Assembly (NCBI GenBank): GCA_942159475.1
Contig: OW804095.1
Coordinates: 70,088,773 to 70,152,772, forward strand
From: Sthenelais limicola
Lineage: Eukaryota; Annelida; Polychaeta; Phyllodocida; Sigalionidae
Direction of reading: 5' to 3'
Length of the DNA stretch: 64,000 bases
The position numbers and the translations under genes are program-made. Of this stretch, positions 26,960 to 35,333 are shown piece by piece. Numbering within the stretch: the stretch's first letter is position 1; every line of letters starts with the position of its first letter. The notes below the pieces were generated by a model. The model saw only the letters and a list, made by a program, of their open reading frames with translations. It made no database searches and was not told the origin of the DNA.

Positions 26960-28654
26960 ACTTCAAAGTGACAGCGTTTCTTTCCTATTTTCGCGTTCGC
27001 AACTTGTATTACCTGTGTCGGTGAGCAGTTTCTAACAAGAGCTCCTGTATCCAGGTGTTTGAGGTATTACTGGAACTGCACCAGTCTCACCCTGTCTTTC
27101 TTCACCTTCTCTGCCTCTGCAACTCCCTTCCATGTATAATCAATATGTGCCTATGTTTAACCCGATAAGTGTATCTTTTTCATTAGTCTTGGGGATAGCA
27201 ATTCCTTGTGATGTGTTAGATGTATGTAATGCCTTTTAGTCGGTCTTCTACATATTATATCCATTTTGTATCAATACATCTCACAGTAAAGGGAAGATAT
27301 GATTTTTACCTGGTGTTGATGAAATCTCCCCGCTCCTTATTGAACACTTTGTCTTGTGATTAATATTCCGAGCGAATGAAGTACTTTTTACTTTAACAGT
27401 CTGCTTTAATTAAAAGATATAAAGCCTTGATGCTGGAAATTATTATGACTTTGATTTGTAGATGAACACTTGCGATGATTAAGGAACATGACACTATGTG
27501 CTCTGTACAGATGGAGTGTGTTGTTGCCTTAAGGTGGTGTAACGGAAGTGTTCTCGAAATGAATGGTTTCAATTATTGTAGAAAGTTCCGGCGTAGATCA
27601 CTATCTTCAAATATAAACCTTCACCCTAACTTTAAAATGGATCTTGATAATAATCTGCCTAATAATATAAAATAGTTCTATACTTTTATCCTGTTTCATA
27701 CCCTCGTTAATATTGGCCTTGGCACCGACTTGACTCAGTACTTTTGCCTAAGTATTATCTGCTTTAAGAGCTCGCTTCTCCGCTAATGTTAATGGCATTT
27801 GCTTCTTCTTATCCCACCCTCTTGCGTTTGCCAATTTGAGGTCTCAGATGTGTAGTTATTAAATGTATTTTAAGTTCATAAATCTGCCGGCCGTCTGGCG
27901 GTTTCAGAAGGGGATAGCCATTATAAGTTCGGTTCCTGGGCATGCGTGGAAGCATTCCTGCTAGCAGCTTCCGGGAGGTACTTTGATCTTGAGGGATTGT
28001 GCGCTTCATAGTCTGGACACCACTTATCTCCTCTCTGTATGGAAGCTAACATTAATGATGACATGGGAGGCAAGGTTATAGCATGATAAATCATTTGTGG
28101 TTTAGAATGAAGAGATAACGGTGATGGAGTAGGGGATGATTGGTTCATGGGAAGGGCCAGAGTTTACTGGAAAAAATTCGAACGCTCGAAAAAATACTGT
28201 TTTTGTAAAAGCTTTTAAAGGTTGTTAGTGTTAATCCATGTGATCATAGCGATTATACCTGTGGCAGAATGAAAAACTTTGTCGCAGTTATATATGTTGC
28301 TTTATGTTCTAAAGCTATATATTTGTGCTGTGGTTCTTTTTATAACTATTTGGTGAGATACAATCCAGGCAAATGTACATACACTTTAGTCTGTTGCCTG
28401 CTTCTAAAGCCACAGCGCGTTAGGATATTGAACTCTGAGCTAGCAGTATTTGCGGATAAAAATGTAGTTCTTGTGTTACTGTCGAACAATGCAGCTGTCT
28501 AGAAATTGTAAGATACATGAGGACATAACAAAATTATACGGACAAAAGCTTTCCGAATGGCCATTGTCTTATCCTTGTATTTATAGGTCCTTAAAAGATT
28601 AAGGAGACATTGATGTGTGTCTAACAGTGGCTATGCTAGGATTAATTACCGACG
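26960..28654. other. No supported feature
   Basis: AT-rich sequence. The short open frames (for example + 27475-27675, - 28009-27809) show no domain and no splice context. Confidence 0.45.
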
Positions 28655-28735
28655 TTTCTGGCCTTCTGTTGCACTGTTGGTGCATGATCCCGAGGCGAGG
28701 GATTATGTATCAACAGTGCACCAGCAGGTCAGAAA
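28655..28735 (+). repeat. 81-nt long-stem hairpin (miRNA-precursor-like or foldback element)
   Basis: Arm 28655-28691 and arm 28699-28735 are 37 nt each and are complementary except at six positions, with a 7-nt loop (GAGGCGA). As + strand RNA, four of the six differences become G:U pairs and two are U:C mismatches. On the minus strand the four would be A:C mismatches. Complementarity continues more weakly for about 12 nt outside (AATTACCGACG against TGGAGGTTATTG). The size and pattern resemble an animal pre-miRNA, but a small foldback transposon would look similar. Confidence 0.6.
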
Positions 28736-30098
28736 TGGAGGTTATTGATACTTTTAGTTTTAGTCCTTTCAGTAGTTAATAAAAATAATCATAATTAGTG
28801 TTATTCAACCTCAAAGCTTTACAAACTAAATCTTTGACACTATTTAAATGTATGTTCTTCAGGTCTACTAATAGTTGGTGCTACTTAATTAAAAATGTTT
28901 GCCAGCATATACTATTTAAATGTAATTGATTCTGCACCTGGTAAAGAGGTTCAGACTTGTCCTCTCCCGGGAGCCTGAATGTTAATAAAACATGGGAGCA
29001 CATCTGGGCTCCTACTATCTGTGTGAGAGCGGGAAAAGAGGAGATGAGCAGCTTTAGTAAGATGAAGACTCCCGAGATATTTAATGTGACTATGTGTGAG
29101 GGCACGCATACTTTATCCGGCATTCTAATATTCCTGCCTGTCTCACTTTATCCCAATGCTCTTTGATATGAGAGCAAGCACCGTATAGAATGTATAAAGT
29201 GCATGCCTCTTTTCTGAAGGAGCAATCTATTTTCTATCTTGAATTAATCATAGAGCCTATGCTCTGATGCAATCTCCAACCTATTAACTTTAATTGTTAA
29301 TTCATCTGTCCTGCTTTTTATATGTATGGGATTGTCCGGGCTGGTTGTAATTTGTTGGAGTTCTATCGGAACATCCATTTCATATTGGTGATTAAAACAT
29401 TAAAGAATGAGAATTTTACTTTTCGCCTCACAAAACAAAACTGAATAAAGATACACCACTGCATGATAGTGCAATTCTAAGTCATGGATTTTAGCCAATG
29501 ACCAGGGAATTTCAAGTTTGAGAAACTGCCTCGTATTCATTGGAAAGACTGTTAACTATTTTTTTTAAAAATAATTCTATTTGGACTCAATTTAGACAAT
29601 GATCTAGATTCTCATGAGATCCAAGAAACAGTTAGGACGAATTACAGGTAGATTGAGATGGTTATCACATGTATCAGTAATTAACCGTTTTTAAGTTTTA
29701 ACAGCCTACAAACAAACAGTCTTTCAAAGAACATTAAGTACACAGTAAATAATAATAGGCGCATTTATACAACAACACAAATCACTCGATAAGTCGGTAT
29801 TTACACATATTCTGTATAAAGCCATTTACTCAAACCCTTATATATATGGGGATAACCTCTAACATATTTGGGTGCAGCTAGTTGGATTTTCCACAGACCA
29901 GTTATTTACTAAACGACTTGCAAGTATTTCTCAATAATACAAGTAGATCAAACAACATTTTTTGTTCAATTGTTCAGACTATCCTAGAAACTTTTTTTAT
30001 TCGAAGCAATACGGTCCACGTTATCAATAGTCTAACTCGTATACACTTGTGCCAGCATCTCCTCCAAGCCCTCTCCATCGTAGATATTGTCCACCTAG
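28736..30098. other. No supported feature
   Basis: AT-rich sequence. The + 28957-29166 and + 29882-30124 frames are short and have no domain. They are more likely chance than exons. Confidence 0.4.
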
Positions 30099-30201
30099 AG
30101 ATCTCCATACTTTTATCTCCTTGATGCCGCTCGTGCTTCAGGCCCTCAGTTGGCTGGAGATGAGACAGACAGGCACAGTGTTTGTGCTAATGCTTGCCTG
30201 G
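30099..30201 (+). CDS. Candidate internal exon
   Basis: A 103-nt segment follows a pyrimidine-rich stretch ending in CCACCTAG and ends at CTGG/GTAAAG. Phase 0 reads RSPYFYLLDAARASGPQLAG and then DETDRHSVCANACL, leaving one base. The GC-rich third positions and balanced composition stand out from the AT-rich surroundings, which is the main support. The family is not recognised. The frame stays open for some 16 codons past the donor. It lies only about 630 bp from the retroelement end at 30832, so a decayed repeat is an alternative. Confidence 0.4.
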
Positions 30202-30831
30202 GTAAAGAGAGGATCCAAATTGTGCTCACTATCCTCTGGTGCTTGTAGATTGCATGCCACCACTTCCACCAACAGGCTCTATTTAGCCACCAAGTTTTAT
30301 TTGGATTCTTTTCTTATATTTTACTCTTGTCCTTGCAATATTTATTTTTCGTGGGAAGGGGAGAAATGGTGGTCTCGCATGTAAACATTTGGAAATGGAG
30401 GGATCGCATGGACAGCATTCTCACTGCACCATGATGGTTTGGGCTTTGTCACAGGATTGTATGTTGCTCCTGGTAGGTAGACAACTGCTATCAAGCTTAA
30501 GTTCTCAAGTCTTAAATAATTATGTATTCTATTTGTACGTTGATGTTTTTTCATTGATAACACATTCACCGAAGGGCGAAAGTGTGAAGTTTTATAATTG
30601 AAATTGTGGAAAGAGAGTGGAGTGCACATGGAAGGAACGGTATGTGTACTTGGCAATCGAGTGTGTGTATGTTAAAGTGACAGTTTCTGTTATCCACACA
30701 TGCAAGTGCTTACTATTTGCTGTCAGGCCTCTAAGATATAGCTTCCCTGAAACTATCAACCCTGAAACTAACACAATTAAGAAGCCCACGAAAATGATCT
30801 TACATGAATAGATAGCAAATATCGCAAATAA

Positions 30832-30929
30832 ATATATGCTGACGCTTGCTAGGGAATAAAGAGATGACAAGTGAACTAGATTTGGCCAGAACAGCCAGAA
30901 GCTGTTTAATAATCAAATATCCCAATCGA
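30832..30929 (-). repeat. B2 direct repeat, 3' end of the retroelement
   Basis: 98-bp copy of the repeat at 31293-31390, same orientation, with four differences. It marks the 3' boundary of the element on the minus strand. Beyond 30832 the similarity stops. Confidence 0.9.
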
Positions 30930-31030
30930 TATCCACAAATACATAACATATTAACAATATCACAGAAGTAATAGTTGAAGAATAAGGTAAGTAAACAGAC
31001 AATATCTGACATTGTGAAAACACAGCATTA

Positions 31031-31111
31031 AAATTTAAAATTTCCGTGTTGATCGAGTGGGCTGTTGCCTGATAGGCGAGTAGAGCAAGAGTGGCCCGTA
31101 ACGAACCAGTA
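31031..31111 (-). repeat. A2 direct repeat of the retroelement
   Basis: 81-bp copy of 34785-34865, same orientation, with about nine differences. The shared core reads GATCGAG and then TTGCCTGATAGGCGAGTAGA on the + strand. It lies between the two B copies, as expected for split direct repeats. Confidence 0.9.
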
Positions 31112-31292
31112 AGGAAGGTGTGTCGCGGTGAGCTAGACGGTGATTGGCTGGCGCAGTGATGACGACATAGAGATATCCTTGGAGGCGAAAGGGGCGTGGT
31201 CGCTCAAGCTGAGTTGACTATGATGTCACACAGGATCCCTTAGCAAGGGGGGGGGGGGGGTGGCAATATAAGCACTGCGGATGCAGCTTCAC
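31112..31292 (-). other. Spacer between A2 and B1, with a G-run
   Basis: 181 nt of higher GC content within the 3' repeat block, with a run of 14 G near 31247-31260 on the + strand. It has no second copy in the window. If it belongs to the A repeat, the corresponding part of A1 is missing upstream of 34865. Confidence 0.6.
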
Positions 31293-31390
31293 ATATATGC
31301 TGATGCTTGCTAGGGAATAAAGAGATGACAAGTGAACTAGGTTTGGCCAGAACAGCCAGAAGCTGTTTAATAATCAAATATCCAAACCGA
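31293..31390 (-). repeat. B1 direct repeat of the retroelement
   Basis: 98-bp partner of 30832-30929. It begins 18 nt after the recombinase stop codon at 31409, in keeping with its role as the internal copy of the 3' terminal repeat. Confidence 0.9.
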
Positions 31391-31408
31391 AGGACACAGA
31401 CACAGAAT

Positions 31409-32538
31409 TTAAAGATGATCACATAACATTGAGTTGACTTTCAGCTGATGATCCAGTGAAGGAGATATATACTTAGTCACACAAAGAAATCTCCAATGAC
31501 CTCTTTGTTTTATATCTGAGAGAAAACATCCCATAGATGCCATGAAGGATGCCCCACCACGACGTAGAGAATGAGTAGAAAATTGTCCAGAAAAACCAGC
31601 TCTGGATACTAAGTCTTTCAGGTAATTATTCAGGAATGTATATGACAGTGTTCCTCCAGCAGATAGACGAAAAAGGGAAATCCAAGTCATTATGAGGGCT
31701 CTCCATTATAGTTGCTAGAGAAGATGCACAGCACACAGGTCCAATTTCCTGGCCTTAGCCACTGGAATGATAAAGGGAGAGGGCAAATTCTTTGACGAAT
31801 TTATGGTAATTTCCATACCCCAAGAAGTGAAGTTAATGTACTTCCTTTTAAGGGCATGAGTAGAGTTGATAGCATGTCCAACCCTCAATAGGGTACGAAA
31901 GAGAGTTATGTAAATAGTCCAAGCAGTTCTCTCTGATTCTGAAGAAAATCTCACAAATTTTCTCATTTCTTGCAGATGGGATGGAAGTAAATAATCTGAT
32001 GGGGTAATAGAAGATCCAGGGAGATTTAAAATGCCTCTAAAGGGTGGTCTCCACTGGCTGCGGTAAGCTCTGCGGTAAGCCTTGTGATGGTTTGTGCTGG
32101 TTCTGTAGGTGGAGAGGAATGACAAGGTCCCACCTACATGGATCACTGGCCATGTAGGCAGGACCTCGCCACTTAGCACCATCGCAAGGCTTACCGCAGA
32201 GCTTACCGCAGAGCTTATGACAGCCAGTGGAGACCACCTTTAAGAGTACATTTTACATCAGGGTGAGACAAGGAAACACAGGAAATATTCCTTAACCTGG
32301 CTCCAACAATAACAGCACCCAGATACGTCAACACAGATGAATATTTCATCTTACTTGATAAAAATGCAGCATACATACACATAATATCCACATTTATGTA
32401 GTTCGAAGTGAGGTTATAAGTAGATAGAAATGCATTGAAACATTTCCATTGATTGGTCCGTTGAAACCTGGTAGTATCACACACAGATAGTTCCTTTAAT
32501 GTCCTGACCCTCTTCCTCAACTGAGCAGGCCCTGTCAT
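31409..32538 (-). pseudogene. Tyrosine recombinase of the retroelement, disrupted
   Basis: Integrase of the DIRS superfamily, which inserts circular cDNA by tyrosine recombination. The likely ATG is at 32538 (MTGPAQLRKRVRTLKE), overlapping the RT-RNase H ORF by 62 nt. The N-terminal core-binding part (QWKCFNAFLSTYN to HPDVKCTLKG) is cut at 32238 by the nested 196-bp inverted-repeat insertion. It resumes after 32042 with RGILNLPG, then the probable first catalytic Arg region FRTLLRVGHAI. Next come two in-frame stops at about 31717-31706 (LL, stop, QL, stop, WRALI). The same frame then continues with HSLRRGGASF (H-x-x-R), RGHWRF and the tyrosine region TKYISPSLDH to the stop at 31409. The catalytic residues are therefore still visible. 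The protein is inactive as it stands. Confidence 0.9.
32043..32238. mobile_element. Nested 196-bp inverted-repeat (MITE-like) insertion
   Basis: Sits inside the tyrosine recombinase frame. The ends are inverted repeats starting GGTGGTCTCCACTGGCTG. The left arm (32043-32090) and right arm (32179-32238) then carry two and three copies respectively of a 12-bp unit related to CGGTAAGCTCTG, followed by CGGTAAGCCTTG and GATGG, so the arms differ by exactly one unit. The core has a smaller palindrome (TGTAGGTGG at 32104, CCACCTACA at 32130). The flanks are CTCTAAAG and CTTTAAGA, at best a degenerate 8-bp target duplication. It has no coding capacity. The DNA transposon superfamily is not assigned. 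Confidence 0.85.
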
Positions 32539-33958
32539 GAGAAAATAACATAGAGTCAATGCAACACAAGCCTATTTTCTTCAGGCATACAATCTCAGGA
32601 GAATAATCATATAAATATGGTAACTGAGACAATGTGTCAGCCACAAAATTATTTTTTGTGTTAATGTAAATTGGTTCCAGTTCAATGTTGTAGATAAAAT
32701 TAACCCAGAATATTTCATATAACCACTCCATGGCTTGAGGGTTACTACTGACACCATTCCTGAGCATTCCTATCACCTGAGTATTATCAATGAAACATTT
32801 TACTACATGATCCTTGAACAAATGTTTCCATCTCTTGAGTCCAACTAACACAGGATATAATTCTTGAATATTTATGTTAGATGCTATGACTCCATCTTTT
32901 GGAGGGCCACATAAATGATGACATGGAGAGTCGTTGAAGAGAATATTGTTGTCTATCCACGATCCTGCCAACCAATCACTATCAAGATACACACCAAATC
33001 CTTTGCTTGAAGAGTCTGACACCATAGGAAGATGAAAAACATTTCGTATAATGAGACGTCTGCCATTAAAAAATTCAGTAAAGGCAGACCACCATCTCAA
33101 GTCTCTTTTAAATGCTGCAGAAATCTTCAAACGATTGATATGTTTAGTCACCATCACTTTGTAAGAGTCAAAGAATTTTCTACAAAAGGTACGACCACCT
33201 TTACACACTGTAGCGCAATGGCTCACATACCCACAGGCTCGTTCAAGTTCCTTTTTGGTAATAAATTCTTTTTCTTGGAGAAAATTAGTCAAGGAATTTG
33301 ATTTTCTAACCTTTTCAACAGGCAAAGACACAGACATATCGGTAGAATCAATGTCAAGACCTAGATATTTGCATACTTTAGAAGGAGATGTTACTTTATG
33401 CCAGGCCATATAAAATCCTAAATATCTCAGCAAGGCTATGACAGTGTCTCTAGCAACTATACATTCCTCTAACGTAGGATCACATACAAAATAATCATCT
33501 AGGTAATTAACTACCTTCACATTGCAAGCATTAAACAAGGTATCAGCCACTATATTTGAAATGGAATCGAAGTAACATGGGTCCGTTTTGAGGCCAAAAC
33601 ACATACGATTATCAACAAAATACCTGTCGACACCAATGATATTCCATACAAATCCACAAAAAGTTCTATGTTCAGGTTTTATAGCTACAGCCCTATAGGC
33701 AGATTTAATGTCAATGACGGACATATAATAATTAGCTCGAACAAGGTTAACAGCATCATCCACGGATTTATATGTAAAGGAACGTATCAAGGAATCACAA
33801 GTGTCCGGAAAGTAAAAATGTCCACAGTCAGCCGCCATCTTGCCAGAAGTAATCAAAGGGGTTTCCTCACCTTTGACCTGGTCGCCATGGCAAATGGAAC
33901 TAACAACCTTAGTCTCGGGAAACACCTTCTGGGACGATTCCCTGTTTGCTGTCCTCAT
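32477..33958 (-). CDS. Reverse transcriptase-RNase H of the DIRS-type retroelement
   Basis: A 493-codon frame, intact, with ATG at 33958. It copies the element RNA into cDNA and degrades the RNA strand. RT motif A is MSVIDIKSAYRA (about 79-90), followed by the RYFVDNRMCFGLKTDP block (112-127) and the catalytic YLDDYF (152-157). RNase H follows with D315 (VSDSSSKG), E366 (NIQELYP), D391 (FIDNTQ) and D441 (NNFVADTLSQLP). No methyltransferase-like domain follows. The ATG lies one base after the gag stop, in the +1 frame relative to gag, and the frame is also open upstream of the ATG. Expression could thus be by reinitiation or frameshift. The region before motif A (about 30-60) is less typical and may be degenerate. 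The 3' end overlaps the recombinase ORF. Confidence 0.93.
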   Translation of the reverse strand: MRTANRESSQKVFPETKVVSSICHGDQVKGEETPLITSGKMAADCGHFYFPDTCDSLIRSFTYKSVDDAVNLVRANYYMSVIDIKSAYRAVAIKPEHRTFCGFVWNIIGVDRYFVDNRMCFGLKTDPCYFDSISNIVADTLFNACNVKVVNYLDDYFVCDPTLEECIVARDTVIALLRYLGFYMAWHKVTSPSKVCKYLGLDIDSTDMSVSLPVEKVRKSNSLTNFLQEKEFITKKELERACGYVSHCATVCKGGRTFCRKFFDSYKVMVTKHINRLKISAAFKRDLRWWSAFTEFFNGRRLIIRNVFHLPMVSDSSSKGFGVYLDSDWLAGSWIDNNILFNDSPCHHLCGPPKDGVIASNINIQELYPVLVGLKRWKHLFKDHVVKCFIDNTQVIGMLRNGVSSNPQAMEWLYEIFWVNFIYNIELEPIYINTKNNFVADTLSQLPYLYDYSPEIVCLKKIGLCCIDSMLFSHDRACSVEEEGQDIKGTICV

Positions 33959-33959
33959 T

Positions 33960-34772
33960 CTATTTTGATGACTTGACAGTACACGATTTCAAAGAATGAT
34001 CATTGCTAAGACAATTAGCACAGCGATGAGGGAACTCACATGATGATTTGGGACATCCCCCAGCAGAATTAAATTTGAAGCAGATCTTCTCTTTTCGTTT
34101 AACCAAGCCGGAACTTTTCTTGTCAGCTTTGTCAACAATAGCACGCTTTGAATTCTCGAATGAATATGAACGGAGAATCTCCTCTTGCTTTACATCACTA
34201 AATTCTTCTAGGCCCACCTTATTCGCCCTTGTACGAACTGCTTTGTCATAGGTAACACTAGCCTTCAATTGATAAATTTGCAACTGGGCCTTTTCACACA
34301 TAGTGACAGCATGATTTACCAGTCCCGACAGTTCACCATAAGGCCTTTCGTCAAGAACCAGCTTAGCGATCAGTTTAAGATTCACTAACATTAACGATTC
34401 AAAATTAGTAATTTTGTCACCTTTTTCTAACACAGAAGCATGGTCAAACGGCTTAGATTTCTCACGGGAAGTCGACCTCCTCCTACTCCTACGATCAGAA
34501 TTACGGATGTCATATATAGAACTATCAGCACTCGGGCTACGAGAATAATGAGACGAGAAGGTAGCTTCCTCCCCGTGTTGACGGCTATTCTCACCACTTG
34601 ACCCGGCGTTAGACTCCACCGGAGGACGGTCTCCAACGACACGTACCAAATCTTGAATCATTGACTCTAAATTGTTCAATCTCTGTTCCATTTGACGACC
34701 ACAGTTGGTTCCAGTAGGAGCAATATGAATGGTTTTGCATTGAGCACACATCCTAGCCTTTGACTTCACCAT
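33960..34772 (-). CDS. Gag-like nucleocapsid protein of the DIRS-type retroelement
   Basis: A 270-residue frame from the ATG at 34772 to TAG at 33962-33960. The open frame extends further 5' to about 34898, but only through the A1 repeat. The N-terminus has CAQCKTIHIAPTGTNCG, a possible zinc site, then a short hydrophobic heptad-like stretch (MEQRLNNLESMIQDLVRVV). A Ser/Arg-rich basic linker follows (RRSRRRSTSREKSK). The C-terminus carries two zinc-binding motifs: a CCCH type (C-x8-C-x4-C-x3-H, from CFKFNSAGGC) and a perfect CCHC knuckle, CANCLSNDHSLKSC (C-x2-C-x4-H-x4-C). It would bind the element RNA in a cytoplasmic particle. The frame is intact, unlike the downstream recombinase. Confidence 0.85.
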   Translation of the reverse strand: MVKSKARMCAQCKTIHIAPTGTNCGRQMEQRLNNLESMIQDLVRVVGDRPPVESNAGSSGENSRQHGEEATFSSHYSRSPSADSSIYDIRNSDRRSRRRSTSREKSKPFDHASVLEKGDKITNFESLMLVNLKLIAKLVLDERPYGELSGLVNHAVTMCEKAQLQIYQLKASVTYDKAVRTRANKVGLEEFSDVKQEEILRSYSFENSKRAIVDKADKKSSGLVKRKEKICFKFNSAGGCPKSSCEFPHRCANCLSNDHSLKSCTVKSSK

Positions 34773-34784
34773 CTTGATGTTCAA

Positions 34785-34865
34785 AAGTTTAAAATTTTCG
34801 CGTTGATCGAGCGGGGAGTTGCCTGATAGGCGAGTAGAGCAAGAGTGGCATGTAACAAACCAGTA
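34785..34865 (-). repeat. A1 direct repeat, 5' end of the retroelement
   Basis: 81-bp partner of A2 (31031-31111). It ends 13 nt upstream of the gag ATG at 34772 and probably carries the promoter and 5' leader. The similarity stops abruptly at 34865, which I take as the 5' boundary or a 5' truncation. Confidence 0.9.
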
Positions 34866-35238
34866 TGAGATATATTTTGTGTGGAAGGAATCCCGCAAAT
34901 AATACTAGCAACCAATTTGTTCTACCGATATAGGCATGATATCTCAAAGAAGAAAAACTTGCTTAGTAGGCAGAAAAGCATATTTTCCAACAGCTCACCT
35001 ACACACCCTGCGCCTATCGCTTGCAAAATCACATTGTCCTTGTATCTATGTTCATCTTCACCGACCCCCTCCTTTCGCCCGATCATTGAGTGTGTTTACC
35101 CTGGGAAGAATAAGGTCGCCACTGCTCTTGGCACCTGTCTTTGAAGAAGGCCTCGCAAAAAGGCTGGCCTTTGGTTCATGCCGCAGGGACCGGGAAGGTT
35201 CTTGTCTGCCAAGTTAGCTCTGTGCTACAGATTATCAG
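34866..35238. other. No supported gene
   Basis: Flanking DNA 5' of the retroelement. The overlapping short + frames (34881-35144, 34936-35217) have no domains. Confidence 0.4.
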
Positions 35239-35333
35239 TTGGAAGCTGAGGGATCAGGCGTTTGTATCAAAACCAGTACCCAGGCACCATGCGACAATAA
35301 AGCGCACTGCTGCAGATTTTCACCTCCGGGGAA
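35239..35333 (+). CDS. Candidate cysteine-containing exon
   Basis: An acceptor-like CTACAGATTATCAG and a donor-like GAA/GTAAAT enclose 95 nt. Phase 0 reads LEAEGSGVCIKTSTQAPCDN and then KAHCCRFSPPG. The GC-richer composition and the cysteine spacing resemble an extracellular module, but no family can be named. The pyrimidine tract is poor and the opposite strand is also open, so chance is a real alternative. Confidence 0.25.

Larger units (their letters stand above)
30832..34865 (-). mobile_element. Ngaro/PAT-like DIRS-superfamily retrotransposon with split direct repeats
   Basis: A tyrosine-recombinase retrotransposon read on the minus strand. The order is A1 repeat (34865-34785), gag-like ORF, RT-RNase H ORF, tyrosine recombinase ORF, B1 (31390-31293), A2 (31111-31031), B2 (30929-30832). 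This A1-ORFs-B1-A2-B2 split-direct-repeat layout is the signature of PAT, kangaroo and Ngaro elements, as opposed to the inverted repeats of DIRS1. No methyltransferase-like domain is evident after RNase H, which favours Ngaro over PAT. The recombinase is disrupted, so the copy is not autonomous. Repeat copies are about 89% (A) and 96% (B) identical. About 180 nt between A2 and B1 has no partner at the 5' end, so A1 may be 5'-truncated at 34865. Confidence 0.9.

Noticed and set aside
33032..33976. Plus-strand frames at 33032-33301 and 33668-33976
   Set aside because: They are antisense shadows of the RT-RNase H frame.
34048..34642. Frames + 34048-34251 and - 34642-34427
   Set aside because: They overlap the gag-like ORF in other frames and carry no motif.
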